Source: Acidobacteriota bacterium | GTDB taxonomy: Bacteria > Acidobacteriota > Terriglobia > Terriglobales > Acidobacteriaceae | Assembly (NCBI GenBank): GCA_013289685.1 | Contig: JABCZL010000011.1 | Coordinates: forward strand, 186,001 to 250,000 | Direction: 5' to 3' | DNA: 64,000 nucleotides | Notes under the pieces: generated by a model | The model's database searches: none | What the model was told of the DNA's origin: nothing | Seen by the model: only the letters and a program-made list of their open reading frames with translations | Program-made: the position numbers and the translations under genes | Shown here: positions 45,118 through 54,663 of the stretch, piece by piece | Numbering within the stretch: position 1 is the stretch's first letter | How the letters are laid out: every line of letters starts with the position of its first letter

Positions 45118-46398
45118 CTAGTTCTGGCCGTGGTCTTCGATGTCAAAGGTATATGCCGTACTGTCGAGACTAAGCGGCACGAGCGAACTGGTAAAAACCG
45201 TCTTTTGCTTTGCGTCGAGCGAGCGGATCTGGTAATCGAGCGCGTGGGTCTGGCCCAGCGCGTTCGCATCGAGTTCGATCAGGTTGACGCCGGCCTCCAG
45301 AAACGAGATGCGGGCGTGGGCCGAAACTTCATGCCACTCCCAATCCGATCCGCTTCCCGTATAACGAAACAAATTCGCACTCCCATCCGCAGCGGCCTCG
45401 ATCAGGTAGTCGGCGCCAATCGCCAGGCCCGAGTCCGGTCCGTGGTAGCCGGAGTGCGTATTGCGATCGGTGTCCAGAAAGATTTGCCACTTAGTTCCGT
45501 TGACCGCTCTCCAGCGAAACGAAACCTCTCCGGGGACTGGATTGCCGTTGCTGTCGCTCGATGCCGGACGGAAGCTGGCATAGGGTGCCTGCACTCCCTG
45601 CTCCGTGACTTGACGACCCTCGAGCGACCAGTAAGACGGCGGCTGATCGTAGGGGTTACTGGCGCCCCGATCGGTGACGTAGACCCAACCGGCACCGCGT
45701 TTGAGGCTTAAGGCGATCACATCGTTCAGCTGCGCGGTGGAAGGAACTGCGTACACAATGTGCCAGAAGCGGTCCGGCGGATAGCGATGGAACCACGTTT
45801 CCGGCTGGTAGTTCTGGAGGTAGTCCTGCAGGCTGCTGGACTCGGCCGTGACCAGGATGTTCGCGATTGACATCCAGCAGTCGTCGTTGGGCTGGGTTCC
45901 AGGGTTAAGGATCACGATGCGCCCGCCTGCTTGATTGCGTCGCACGTGATCCGCCAGGTTCTGATAGTAGCGGTAGTTTGATCCCGCGACGGACTTGCCG
46001 CCACAGTCAGTGGGGACTTCGTCGAAGAAGATCCCATCGACCAGGTAGTTTCGGAATACAGCGTCCACTTTCGCGCGAACGACGGCCGGATCGCGCTGTC
46101 CATATCCGGTGTACACGTAGCCGACGACAAAGATTCCCAGCTTTCGCGTATTGCGAATGGCCTGGTCGACGCTCGGGTAGTAAGTGGTGTCGTCGCCATT
46201 GTTTAGATTGACAATCATGATGCCGACGGAGGACGCACCGAGGGCTCGCCACCCAATCCATTGCGGGCTTCCCGGATCCTGGTAGGACGGAATGGCGATT
46301 CGGCTCTGCGCCGGGGAAGAGATGCCGCTGAATATGACGATGAACATGACCATGAACAACAGCGCAAGTGAAAATGGTGCCAGCGAGAGTTTCTTCAT
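45118..46398 (-). CDS. exported Spherulin-4-like family protein
   Basis: 426 residues from ATG 46398, preceded by GGAGTCAGGA. A signal peptide (about 1-31) leads to a TIM-barrel-like domain of the spherulation-specific family 4: IAIPSYQDPGSPQWIGW, IVNLNNGDDTTYYPSVDQAI, GYVYTGYGQRDPAVVRAKVDA, VDGIFFDEVPTDCGG and LNPGTQPNDDCW. A second beta-rich domain (about 265-426) follows. The DxxFFDE Asp/Glu group suggests a glycoside hydrolase, and relatives are linked to galactosaminogalactan cleavage, but this is inference. Downstream of the M1 peptidase, same strand, 35 bp. Confidence 0.85.
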   Translation of the reverse strand: MKKLSLAPFSLALLFMVMFIVIFSGISSPAQSRIAIPSYQDPGSPQWIGWRALGASSVGIMIVNLNNGDDTTYYPSVDQAIRNTRKLGIFVVGYVYTGYGQRDPAVVRAKVDAVFRNYLVDGIFFDEVPTDCGGKSVAGSNYRYYQNLADHVRRNQAGGRIVILNPGTQPNDDCWMSIANILVTAESSSLQDYLQNYQPETWFHRYPPDRFWHIVYAVPSTAQLNDVIALSLKRGAGWVYVTDRGASNPYDQPPSYWSLEGRQVTEQGVQAPYASFRPASSDSNGNPVPGEVSFRWRAVNGTKWQIFLDTDRNTHSGYHGPDSGLAIGADYLIEAAADGSANLFRYTGSGSDWEWHEVSAHARISFLEAGVNLIELDANALGQTHALDYQIRSLDAKQKTVFTSSLVPLSLDSTAYTFDIEDHGQN

Positions 46399-46433
46399 AT
46401 CCTGACTCCTTAGCTTGGGGGCACGTAGCATTC

Positions 46434-49163
46434 TCATCGTTCCAGAATTTCTTTGTACACATTCGCGGCAACCTTCTTCGGCGTACTGGGCAACACCGCG
46501 TCTGCCGTGCGTGTCATGTTTCCGCCGATGCCGAGCTGCCCGATTCGAATCCAGCCCTTGCCAAAGTCGGCGAAGATCGGCACCAGCATCATAAAGTGTT
46601 CGTCGACGTCACTCTCGGTGAGGGTCATGTGCACCTTCGCTTTCCCGCCGTCCGCCGGGCTGACCTGGTAATCGAAGTGATACCGCGGAACCTGCGTGCC
46701 ATACACCCACTCGTCAAAAAACCAATCGAGATGGTGATCTCCGCGCAGGTCCATCAGCTTGGTCATGTGCTTCTCGGCAATCATCTTGAACGATTCGGTA
46801 CAAGCTGGCCGGTCGCGATGGCTGTCGACAAAATCATGCATCATCTCGATGAAAGTCTTATCTTGGTCATCCTGGCTGTACATGATCGAGCGCATCATCT
46901 CCAGGACGTATGCGCCCTTGGGATAGGTCACGTTCTGGTAAGCATTCTCCGTACGCGGAGAAATCAGACGGGTTCCCATCCATAAGGGACCCGCATCGTT
47001 GGGAGCGATCCCGAAATTATTCTTATCGAGAACCCTCTGGCGCAGCCGGTCCCAGAATTCAACGTAGTCTTTCCTCCAATCCTTGCCATACGCATTCTGC
47101 AGAAACAATCCCGCGGAGAACTCGGCAAAGCCCTCGGAAAGCCATTGATCGTGGTAGGAAGCCCAGCCCACGGTGTGACCCCACCATTGATGTGCAACCT
47201 CGTGCGGAGTTACCTCCTGCACGAAACCGGAGAACTTGTTGTCGATGTGCCCGAACAGCATCCATCTCTGCGTCGAATCCGTGTACGCGGAAATGGGAAG
47301 ATACACAAGGTTGGGCCACGATTGGCCAAAATTGAAGTCGGGCTGCTCGGTGATGAAAACGTCCTCATAAGAACTCCGGCCGAAATACGAAGTGCAGATC
47401 TGCATCTGCGCCCGAGTTTGTTCGAGCGCATATTTGGTCATGGCGCCGGGTGACATCGACTTCAGAGCTCCGAAGTTGCGCAGTCTGTCCGGCAGTTCGC
47501 TCAGGTAATAGCCGGAAATCTTGTAGTGCGTGAGATCATCCGGCAATTCCACTTTCTTGTAGTCGCCGTAGTTGAATCCTGCGACCGCTACCGGAATCGG
47601 AGTGACCCAGTGGCTGACCGCTAGCTCCTTATCGATCGATTCTTCCTGCAGCTTCCCAACGCTGACCACTTTGTATCTGCGCGGAACTTTGAAGGTGAGG
47701 TCATACAACGCGTGTTCCCCGAATCCATTGAGGTTGGGGTACCACGAGGTGCGCGCCCGGACATAGAAACTGCCCTCGCCCGCGCTTTCCAAAACTTTAT
47801 CGCCGGCGTACTCGACGGTGATCGAAGCCTCCTGACCGGCGGGCGGAGCCTGCGACAGCACAACATAGAACGATCCATCCTCTTTGCGGCTCTCCTGGAT
47901 GAAATGAAGATTCTGTCCTTGTTCGTCTGCGACCCGGGTTACCCGTAGATTCGGCAGCAATCCAAACTTGAGAACCCGCTCGCCGGCGATCAGCGGTTTA
48001 AAGCGGATCGTGGCGCTCGCGAACAAGTGTCCGTTCCTGGCGATGACCGTTTCAATCTTGTACCCACTGGTCGCGAACAGGCGCCGGTCCTCCATCGAAC
48101 TGGCCGTGTGGTTGACGTATTCGGACTTCAGATGAGCCAGATACCAGACGCCATCGCTCATGCCTTCGGGGTCGTAGTCAATGAGTGCGACTTCCTCCGG
48201 CGAGTCCAGTTGAGGTAGCGCTCCCACCCGCGTCCTCACAAAAAACCGCAGATCTTTGTGCTTCTTGCCACGGATATAGGCGTTGAAGAACGGCGGGTGC
48301 GCGCGATTGTAGATCGCGGCCAGGACGTCGGCATCCACGTTGTCCATGGTCTCGCCGTGCAGAACGGCCTCGGAGAAGCCCAGCGGATATTCACTCCGCC
48401 GCCGGACTCGCTCCTTCCAGTGCTCGAAGGCCGCGCCAGCCTCGGCGGCAGGCTCGACGCGATCCCCTAATCCCGGAAGTAGCTTCGCGCGTTCGTCTCC
48501 TGTGAATCGGAAGACAATGTCGGTGAAGTCTTCATCGACCTCATCCGCGCCGGTTCGCCGGTTGATTTCGTGGGCGTCCAGTTTGGTGACAGCCTTCAGA
48601 TGGAAATGTCCTTCGCCGACAAAGACTGCGCCGGTTACGATCCCCTCCACCGCACGCAGCCACGTCAGCGTGCCCTTCTGAAACTGAAAGGTGGCGACGT
48701 CGTAATTCAAGGTGAAATTGTCGAAGCGAAACGTCTCCCCGAATCCAACTCCACGCAATTCCCGGTACACCGGATCGGAATTCGCGAAGGCGAGCGCTTG
48801 TCCGGGCACCACGACGTTGGTTTGCTGCCGCGCAATGGCCAGGGTGAGCTGCAGATCGACTGGTGCTTCGCGTAAATCGACGGTTCTCTCCAGCGGTTCA
48901 AAGTTGTCTCGCGTCACGCGCACCACATATTTCCCAGGTTTTAGATCGGCTTAGGCGAATTGGCCCAGCGGGTCCGAAGTCAGCTCCACTGGCTGAAGCA
49001 AGTCTCCGCCGGTGATTTCGACGCGTGCTCCGGGAATCACAGCTCCCGATGGATCTTTGACGGTTCCTGAAATCGTCGCCGCGTGCAGACCAGCGGGTAA
49101 AGCCAGCCATGAAAAGAAAAGCGCGAGTCTTAGCCACGAGGAGACGCCCCATCTGGCGCTCAT
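46434..49163 (-). pseudogene. exported M1-family metallopeptidase interrupted by an in-frame TAA
   Basis: One frame of 909 codons with a single internal stop, TAA at 48951-48953 (codon 71). Before it are a signal peptide and the start of a carboxypeptidase-regulatory-like domain (ISGTVKDPSGAVIPGARVEITGG, to LTSDPLGQFA); after it the same domain continues without a shift (ADLKPGKYVVRVTRDNFEPL). The M1 part follows: zinc site HEVAHQWWGH with the downstream Glu in WLSEGFAEFSAG. The break may be a recent mutation (for example TAC or CAA to TAA), an error, or readthrough. ATG 49163 overlaps the decarboxylase stop (ATGA). An internal restart would lack a signal peptide. Confidence 0.75.
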
Positions 49164-50605
49164 GCCGTACCTTCCGCGACTCTTGCTTCTTCCTGTATGC
49201 GCTTCCACGCGTTCTCTACGTGCCGCGCCTGCGTGTGGGTCTGGCCCACGCAGAGACGCAGAGTCAGCTTTCCGTTCAGCTTGGTGTGCGTGAGGAACAG
49301 GTCGCCGCTGCGGTTCAGACGGTCCATGATCGTCTGATTCGCGGAGTCTCCTGCTTTGTGCCGGAAGCACACCAGGTTCAGCGGTGCGGTCGCGGCCAGC
49401 TCGAAGTGGTCGTCTTTGTCCACCCACTCCGCGAACCGCTGCGCCAGTTGCACGTGCTGGCGAATGTGGTGCTGCAGGCCTTCGACGCCGTAGTGGCGGA
49501 TCACGAACCACAACTTCAGCGAGCGGAAGCGGCGTCCCAGTTGGATATGCCAATCGCGGTAGTCGATGACCGCTCCCGATTCCGTAGCCTGGTTGCGCAG
49601 GTATTCCGGCAGGATGCTCAAGGTCTGAATCAGCGATTTGCGGTCGGCGACCCAGAAGCAGCTGCAGTCGAAGTTGGTGAACATCCATTTGTGCGGATTG
49701 AAGTTGTAGCTGTCGGCAAGTTCGACGCCGCTCTGCAGGTGGCGGAACTCCGGGCACAGCATGGCGGTGCCCGACATGGCCGCATCCACATGCAGCCAAA
49801 GATTGTGCTGGCGGCAGACTTTGCCAAGTGCTGCGATCGGGTCCATCGCGTTTGAGGAAGTCGTGCCTACCGTCGCGCATACGAAGAACGGAGTGAGGCC
49901 GGCGCTACGGTCCGCCTCAATTTGTCGTGCTAAGGCATCTGGCCGCATGGCGAGATTCTGGTCGACTTCGATCTGCCGCAGATTGTCCATGCCGATGCCG
50001 GCAATCATGGCAGCCTTTTGCAGCGAGGAATGCGTCTGCGTCGAGACGTAGGCGACCAATCGTCCATCGCACCCTTTCTTGTTGCTGACATAGTTGGTGG
50101 CGCGCTCACGGGCGGTCAGCAGGGCGCAGAGCGCAGCGCTCGAAGCCGTGTCCTGAATAATGCCGCCGCCGGTGTTCGAGGACAGGAATTTTTCGGGCAG
50201 GCCGAGCATGGCGACGAGCCAGTCCATGACGTGGGTTTCGAGTTCGGTGCAAGCGGGACTGGTCGACCAGAGCATCCCCTGCACGCCCAGGCCGGAGGAA
50301 AGAAGATCCCCGAGAATCCCAGCCCCGGACGCGTTGCACGGGAAGTACGCGAAGAAATTGGGAGACTGCCAGTGCGTGACGCCCGGCAGGATCAACCGGT
50401 CTACATCTTTCAGCAGCGCGTCAAACGGCTCGCCCTGCGCCGGAGGATTCGCCGGGAGCGCGGCACGAATCTCTCCCGGCTTTACTTGCGAGAGCACGGG
50501 GAACGATTCGACGCGCGACTGGTAGTCGGCGATCCAGTCGACCACGGCGTGACCGTGGCGGCGGAATTCTTCGGGCGACATGTGAAAGGACTTTTCGTTG
50601 GACAA
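49160..50605 (-). CDS. pyridoxal-dependent decarboxylase, aromatic-L-amino-acid type
   Basis: 481 residues. TTG 50605 has GGGAG upstream; ATG 50581 is the alternative. The group II fold is clear: HWQSPNFFAYFPCNASGAGILGDLL, MLWSTSPACTELETHVMDWL, GGGIIQDTASSAAL, VSTQTHSSLQKAAMIAG, ATVGTTSSNAMDPI, WLHVDAAMSG and the PLP lysine in NFNPHKWMFTNFDCS. It would decarboxylate Trp, Phe, Tyr or Dopa-like substrates to amines. The stop overlaps the M1 peptidase start, so the two were translated as a unit: peptidase-derived amino acids could feed the decarboxylase. Confidence 0.93.
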   Translation of the reverse strand: MSNEKSFHMSPEEFRRHGHAVVDWIADYQSRVESFPVLSQVKPGEIRAALPANPPAQGEPFDALLKDVDRLILPGVTHWQSPNFFAYFPCNASGAGILGDLLSSGLGVQGMLWSTSPACTELETHVMDWLVAMLGLPEKFLSSNTGGGIIQDTASSAALCALLTARERATNYVSNKKGCDGRLVAYVSTQTHSSLQKAAMIAGIGMDNLRQIEVDQNLAMRPDALARQIEADRSAGLTPFFVCATVGTTSSNAMDPIAALGKVCRQHNLWLHVDAAMSGTAMLCPEFRHLQSGVELADSYNFNPHKWMFTNFDCSCFWVADRKSLIQTLSILPEYLRNQATESGAVIDYRDWHIQLGRRFRSLKLWFVIRHYGVEGLQHHIRQHVQLAQRFAEWVDKDDHFELAATAPLNLVCFRHKAGDSANQTIMDRLNRSGDLFLTHTKLNGKLTLRLCVGQTHTQARHVENAWKRIQEEARVAEGTA

Positions 50606-50676
50606 GGCCTACTCCCGGCGCCTGGCAATCGAAGGCTAGGGCGCTAAAGATTGTCGCGAAACGGCCGATCTTTAAC

Positions 50677-50735
50677 TTAGACGACCCTACCTTAGATGAC
50701 CCTTAAGTTTGTAGCACAAAGTTTAGAGCACAAAG
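50677..50735 (+). repeat. 14-15-bp-period array before the H-NOX gene
   Basis: TTAGACGACCC at 50677, TTAGATGACCC at 50692 (15 bp apart), then TTTGTAGCACAAAG at 50708 and TTTAGAGCACAAAG at 50722 (14 bp apart). Confidence 0.7.
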
Positions 50736-50804
50736 TCTGCCGCAAGACGGTTTTCGGCAGACGGTCTGTAGCACACCGCGCTTGAGCGCCGGAGCGTCCA
50801 TACC

Positions 50805-51341
50805 ATGCATGGCAGGATCCTGTGGCAGTTCCGCGACTACGTAGAAAGCCAGGGCGGCAAAGGCGCTTGGAAGACCGTATTGAAGGCTGCGGGGCTGGAG
50901 GAACGCGCGTATCTCTCGCAGCCCTATCCCGACGCGGAAGCCTTTTCGCTGCTCAAGGCTGCCGGCAAAGTATATGGAAAATCCGCAGCCGTCTTGTTGC
51001 GGGAATTTGGCGAATTCACCGTACCTGCTCTACTCGGCATGTACTCGCACCTCATCAAAGAAGAATGGCGCACGTTGGACGTGATTGAGCACGCCGAAAG
51101 GCTGGCTCACGGCGCGGTGCGGCAGCACGAGCGTGGCGCTGCGCCACCCTACCTGCGCACTCGCCGCGTCAATCCCCACAAGGTGGTCCTGACTTATGAC
51201 TCGCCGCGAAAAATGTGTGCGTTCGCCGTGGGGATTGGCCTGGGCCTGGGAAAATATTTTGAAGAAAACATCACGATCCAACACAACCCTTGCATGTACC
51301 TCGGCGGCGACCATTGCGAGATCACCTACATCGTCGTGTGA
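50805..51341 (+). CDS. stand-alone H-NOX (heme NO-binding) protein
   Basis: 178 residues, the size of a single H-NOX domain. The residues that hold heme in known H-NOX proteins fall at the usual numbers: proximal His102 (LAHGAVRQ), Pro115 (AAPPYL), and the Y-x-S-x-R motif as Tyr131, Ser133 and Arg135 (TYDSPRKM). The N-terminus MHGRILWQFRDYVESQGG and YPDAEAFSLLKAAG are typical. The distal Tyr140 linked with O2 binding is Phe here, position 9 is Phe and 74 is Pro; this fits an NO sensor. No kinase or cyclic-di-GMP enzyme is adjacent, so the partner is unknown. Cys163 and Cys171 near the end could form a metal or redox site. Confidence 0.9.
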   Translation: MHGRILWQFRDYVESQGGKGAWKTVLKAAGLEERAYLSQPYPDAEAFSLLKAAGKVYGKSAAVLLREFGEFTVPALLGMYSHLIKEEWRTLDVIEHAERLAHGAVRQHERGAAPPYLRTRRVNPHKVVLTYDSPRKMCAFAVGIGLGLGKYFEENITIQHNPCMYLGGDHCEITYIVV

Positions 51342-51359
51342 CCCTATGCCCATCCCTGG

Positions 51360-52124
51360 TCATCGCAGCCGCCCGAAGTAAACGCGCGTCTTGTAGTCGA
51401 AGGCTGCACGTCCGGCAATGGCATGCGCGTCAAAGATCCGCCGCAACTCCCGTAGCATCGGCTCGTACTGCGGATGCTCTGGCCCCGGCGCATACGAAGA
51501 CGACAGCAATCGGCCCTCGATACCTGCGTAGTCGAATTCTTGGCGCAACTCAAACACTCGCGCCTGAAACGGCGCCGGATCGAAGAACTCATTCACTGCG
51601 TCGGTGGTTCGCTCGTGACGCACCTCGGCATAGTCCGTGCCGTAGGTCAACAGGAGTTGTTCATAGTCGCGCAGAAATGGGGTCGAGTCGGTGACGCGCT
51701 CGTTCCACAGAAGCGCCAAACCTCCGGCGGGCTTCAGAATGCGCACAAACTCCTGCCGCGACTGCTGGCGATCGAACCAATGCGCCGCCTGCGCCGCGGT
51801 GACGAAATCAACAGACTGATCCAGCAGTGTGGTCGCCTCCGCTGTTCCGGCCACGCTGTGGAAGTTCGGAAAAGACGCCAGCAGCCGCTCTCCTGCTTGC
51901 CGCATCCCGGCATTGGGCTCGACTCCGAAAACGGAATTTCCATTCTCCAACAGCATGCGGGTCCAAATCCCCGTGCCCGAAGCAATATCCGCGACTCTGT
52001 GTTCAGGCGCGAGCCCGCATTCCTGCTGCAAGAATCGCAAGGCCTCGGAAGGATATCCCGGCCGGTAGCGGACATAGTTCTCAACGCGATCGGAGAAGCG
52101 ACTGGTGGCGTTGGCAACGGGCAT
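51360..52124 (-). CDS. SAM-dependent class I methyltransferase
   Basis: 254 residues from ATG 52124 (a start at 52151 is possible). The SAM motif I is VADIASGTGIWTRML, followed by VFGVEPNAGMRQAGE (motif with acidic Glu), FVTAAQAAHWFD and FVRILKPAGGLALLWNERV. The N-terminus RFSDRVENYVRYRPGYP is that of the widespread DUF-like group near ubiquinone/biotin methyltransferase relatives. Substrate unknown. It is convergent with the H-NOX gene, 18 bp apart. Confidence 0.92.
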   Translation of the reverse strand: MPVANATSRFSDRVENYVRYRPGYPSEALRFLQQECGLAPEHRVADIASGTGIWTRMLLENGNSVFGVEPNAGMRQAGERLLASFPNFHSVAGTAEATTLLDQSVDFVTAAQAAHWFDRQQSRQEFVRILKPAGGLALLWNERVTDSTPFLRDYEQLLLTYGTDYAEVRHERTTDAVNEFFDPAPFQARVFELRQEFDYAGIEGRLLSSSYAPGPEHPQYEPMLRELRRIFDAHAIAGRAAFDYKTRVYFGRLR

Positions 52125-52282
52125 GATAACGAAACCGGGCAAGATTTTCACCTTGCCAGAAATTCATTCTAACGGCAGGATAGAGATGTTGTCCCGCCGG
52201 ATTCTCCACGCCGGAGTTTTGCAGCAGCGAAGGAAAAGTAAAAAGGAAAAGTGAATTCGCTCCGGCCCGCAGCCAGCACACT

Positions 52283-53041
52283 ATGCGAGTGGTCATCAAA
52301 GTCGGAACCAGCCTGATCGCTCCCGGCGGGCAGATTGACGTCAACCTGCTGCGCGGCATGGTCGATCAGTTTGATCTTTCGAAGAACGAATATCTGATCG
52401 TGACTTCGGGCGCGATCGCCGCGGGCATGTCGGGCCTGTCGCTCAAAAAGCGGCCCGGCGATGTTCCGCGCATGCAGGCCTGCGCCGCGGTCGGCCAGAG
52501 CAAGTTGATGCATACTTACGAACGTCTGTTCTTCGGCAAGAAGGTGGTCGCGCAACTGCTGCTTTCGAGCGACGATTTTACCTCGCCGGTGCGTTACCGC
52601 AATCTGCAGACCGCGCTTGCCGAGTTGCTGGCGCTGGGCGTTGTGCCCATCGTGAATGAAAACGACAGCGTGTCGGTGCGCGAGTTGGAAGGCGCATTCG
52701 GCGATAACGACGAGTTGAGTTCGCTGCTGGCCACGGCCGTCAAAGCGGACTGGCTGCTGCTGCTGACCAATGTCGATGGATTGATGATTCCGAATGGCCG
52801 GAAGAAACCGCGCCTGCAGCGGGTGATTCGCAAACTCACACCCGCGATCGAAGCCCAGTGCAATGGCAAGAGTTCGCTGGGCCGCGGCGGCATGATTTCC
52901 AAATTGCGCGCCGCCAAACTCGCGAGCGAGGGCGGAGTGCACGTGGCCATCCTGAATGGGCGGCATCCCAAGGCCATTACGCTGGGCATGGAGCGCAAGA
53001 TCGGAACTTATTTCCCGCCGCAGAAGGCAGAAGGGAGATAA
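52283..53041 (+). CDS. proB: glutamate 5-kinase
   Basis: 252 residues. The amino-acid-kinase fold is complete: VVIKVGTSLI, VTSGAIAAGM, QACAAVGQSKLM, LTVDGL-type LLTNVDGL, NENDSVSV, FGDNDELSSLLA and GRGGMISKLRAAKLA. There is no C-terminal PUA domain, so it is the short form. It makes gamma-glutamyl phosphate from glutamate and ATP, the first step to proline. proA follows eight bases later. Confidence 0.95.
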   Translation: MRVVIKVGTSLIAPGGQIDVNLLRGMVDQFDLSKNEYLIVTSGAIAAGMSGLSLKKRPGDVPRMQACAAVGQSKLMHTYERLFFGKKVVAQLLLSSDDFTSPVRYRNLQTALAELLALGVVPIVNENDSVSVRELEGAFGDNDELSSLLATAVKADWLLLLTNVDGLMIPNGRKKPRLQRVIRKLTPAIEAQCNGKSSLGRGGMISKLRAAKLASEGGVHVAILNGRHPKAITLGMERKIGTYFPPQKAEGR

Positions 53042-53049
53042 ATAGGCAA

Positions 53050-54318
53050 ATGGCCGCCACTCTCACTGGCGTAGCTTCCACGCAGGAAAAGCTGCTGCGC
53101 GCGCGCGCCGCGTCGGTCAGGCTGGCATTGCTTTCGACCGAAGAAAAAAATGCCTTGCTGCGGGCGATCGCCGATGCGATCGAAGCGAACGAGAAGAGCA
53201 TCCTGGCGGCGAATCGCGAGGACGTTGACAACTCCGGCCTGGAAGGCGCGATGCGCGACCGCCTGCTGCTGACTTCGTCGCGGGTCAAGGAGATGGCGGG
53301 CGGCGTGCGCGACGTCGCGTCCTTGCCCGATCCTATCGGCGAGACCCTGGCAGAATGGACCAAGTCGAACGGCCTGCGCATTCGCAAAGTGCGCGTGCCT
53401 CTGGGTGTGGTGGGAATCATCTACGAATCGCGTCCGAACGTGACCGTCGATACTGCGGTGCTGGCGCTGAAAACCGGCAACGCCATCGTCCTGCGCGGCG
53501 GCAAGGAAGCGGCCCAGAGCAACCAGCGCCTGGTCGAAATTATGAAAGGCGAGATTATGAGCGCTGTTCCTGGCGTGCCCGACGGCGCGGTCGAACTGCT
53601 CGATTCGAGCAACCGCCAGTCCGTGAATGAACTGATCAAAGCCCGAGGACTCGTCGATGTCATCATTCCTCGCGGTGGCGCGGGGCTCATCACCTTTGTC
53701 ACCGAGAATTCCTCGGTGCCGGTGATCGAGACCGGGGCAGGGAACTGCCACATCTTCGTCGACGAATCCGCCGATTTCGAGATGGCCGATCGCATCGTCA
53801 TCAACGCCAAAACGCAGCGTCCATCGGTGTGCAACGCCGCCGAAAAGCTACTGGTGCACGAGCGGATTGCCGCTGAATACATCCCGCGCATCGTGAAAAA
53901 ATTAATCGATGCAGGAGTGGAAGTGCGCGGCGATGGCAAAGCCCGCACCCTTGCAGCCGGATTCCACGTCGGGCCCGCAGTTGAGCAGGACTGGTACGAA
54001 GAATATCTGCGGCTGTGCATGGCGGTGGCTGTAGTCGCCAACGTTGACGAAGCGATCACGCACATCAACCGCTATTCCACGAAGCACAGCGATTCCATCG
54101 TGACCCGCGATGAGGCGAGCGCCCGCAAATTTCTGCGCGGCGTGGATTCGGCCGCCGTGTACTGGAACGCCTCGACCCGCTTCACCGACGGCGCAGAATT
54201 TGGCTTCGGCGCCGAGATGGGGATCAGCACGCAAAAACTGCACTGCCGCGGTCCGTTCGCGCTGGCGGAATTGACTTCGTCGAAGTACGAGATTATTGGG
54301 ACAGGGCAGGTGAGGTAG
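53050..54318 (+). CDS. proA: glutamate-5-semialdehyde dehydrogenase (gamma-glutamyl phosphate reductase)
   Basis: 422 residues from ATG 53050. The catalytic Cys is in ETGAGNCHIFVDES. Other marks are PLGVVGIIYESRPNVT, VLRGGKEA, DVIIPRGGAGLI, KTQRPSVCNAAEKLLVH and the end TQKLHCRGPFALAELTSSKY. It reduces gamma-glutamyl phosphate to the semialdehyde, which cyclises to the proline precursor. A second, diverged copy of its last 16-20 codons lies at 54411-54470. Confidence 0.96.
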   Translation: MAATLTGVASTQEKLLRARAASVRLALLSTEEKNALLRAIADAIEANEKSILAANREDVDNSGLEGAMRDRLLLTSSRVKEMAGGVRDVASLPDPIGETLAEWTKSNGLRIRKVRVPLGVVGIIYESRPNVTVDTAVLALKTGNAIVLRGGKEAAQSNQRLVEIMKGEIMSAVPGVPDGAVELLDSSNRQSVNELIKARGLVDVIIPRGGAGLITFVTENSSVPVIETGAGNCHIFVDESADFEMADRIVINAKTQRPSVCNAAEKLLVHERIAAEYIPRIVKKLIDAGVEVRGDGKARTLAAGFHVGPAVEQDWYEEYLRLCMAVAVVANVDEAITHINRYSTKHSDSIVTRDEASARKFLRGVDSAAVYWNASTRFTDGAEFGFGAEMGISTQKLHCRGPFALAELTSSKYEIIGTGQVR

Positions 54319-54410
54319 TAACGCTATCCACTGAGGCTAGGCACCCCTCAATTCGATGCAGGAGTTCGTACAGCCTGCTCCTCTGTTCAGGGCCAAGGCA
54401 TATCCCTACC
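54319..54410. other. spacer between proA and its duplicated 3' end
   Basis: 92 bp with no gene; contains GGCACCCCTCAA and a weak AGGAGTTCGTACAGCCTGCTCCT stem. It separates proA from the scar at 54411. Confidence 0.5.
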
Positions 54411-54470
54411 GGACCGGCCGAGTTGACTTCCTCGAAGTCCGAGATCGTGGGGACGGGGCAGGTAACGTAG
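54411..54470 (+). pseudogene. orphan second copy of the proA 3' end
   Basis: Reads GPAELTSSKSEIVGTGQVT and TAG, against AELTSSKYEIIGTGQVR and TAG at the end of proA. Over about 50 bp most changes are synonymous (TCG/TCC, ATT/ATC, ACA/ACG, GTG/GTA). It is the tail of a diverged proA, not a random similarity, and has no start or body. Confidence 0.8.
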
Positions 54471-54663
54471 CTTCCGGTCCAGCGACCTTGCGGGCGCAGG
54501 TATATTCCGCAAAATCGCGGTCATGATTTACGCTGACATCGTGAACTCCGCTGTTGGCCTTTGCCGTGATTTTGAGAGCCTTGAATTTGCGTTTCATTGC
54601 ACTCCCCAGCGTGAAGCCTGACTGTTCCTGTGCTACCTTACTACCTTTCACACTAGGGTATCC

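Noticed and set aside
54406..54597. Minus-strand frame starting MKRKFKALKITAKANSG with a GGAG site
   Set aside because: Its second half is the reverse strand of the proA remnant, and no family is seen. The first 25 residues could be a real peptide, but support is too weak to list.
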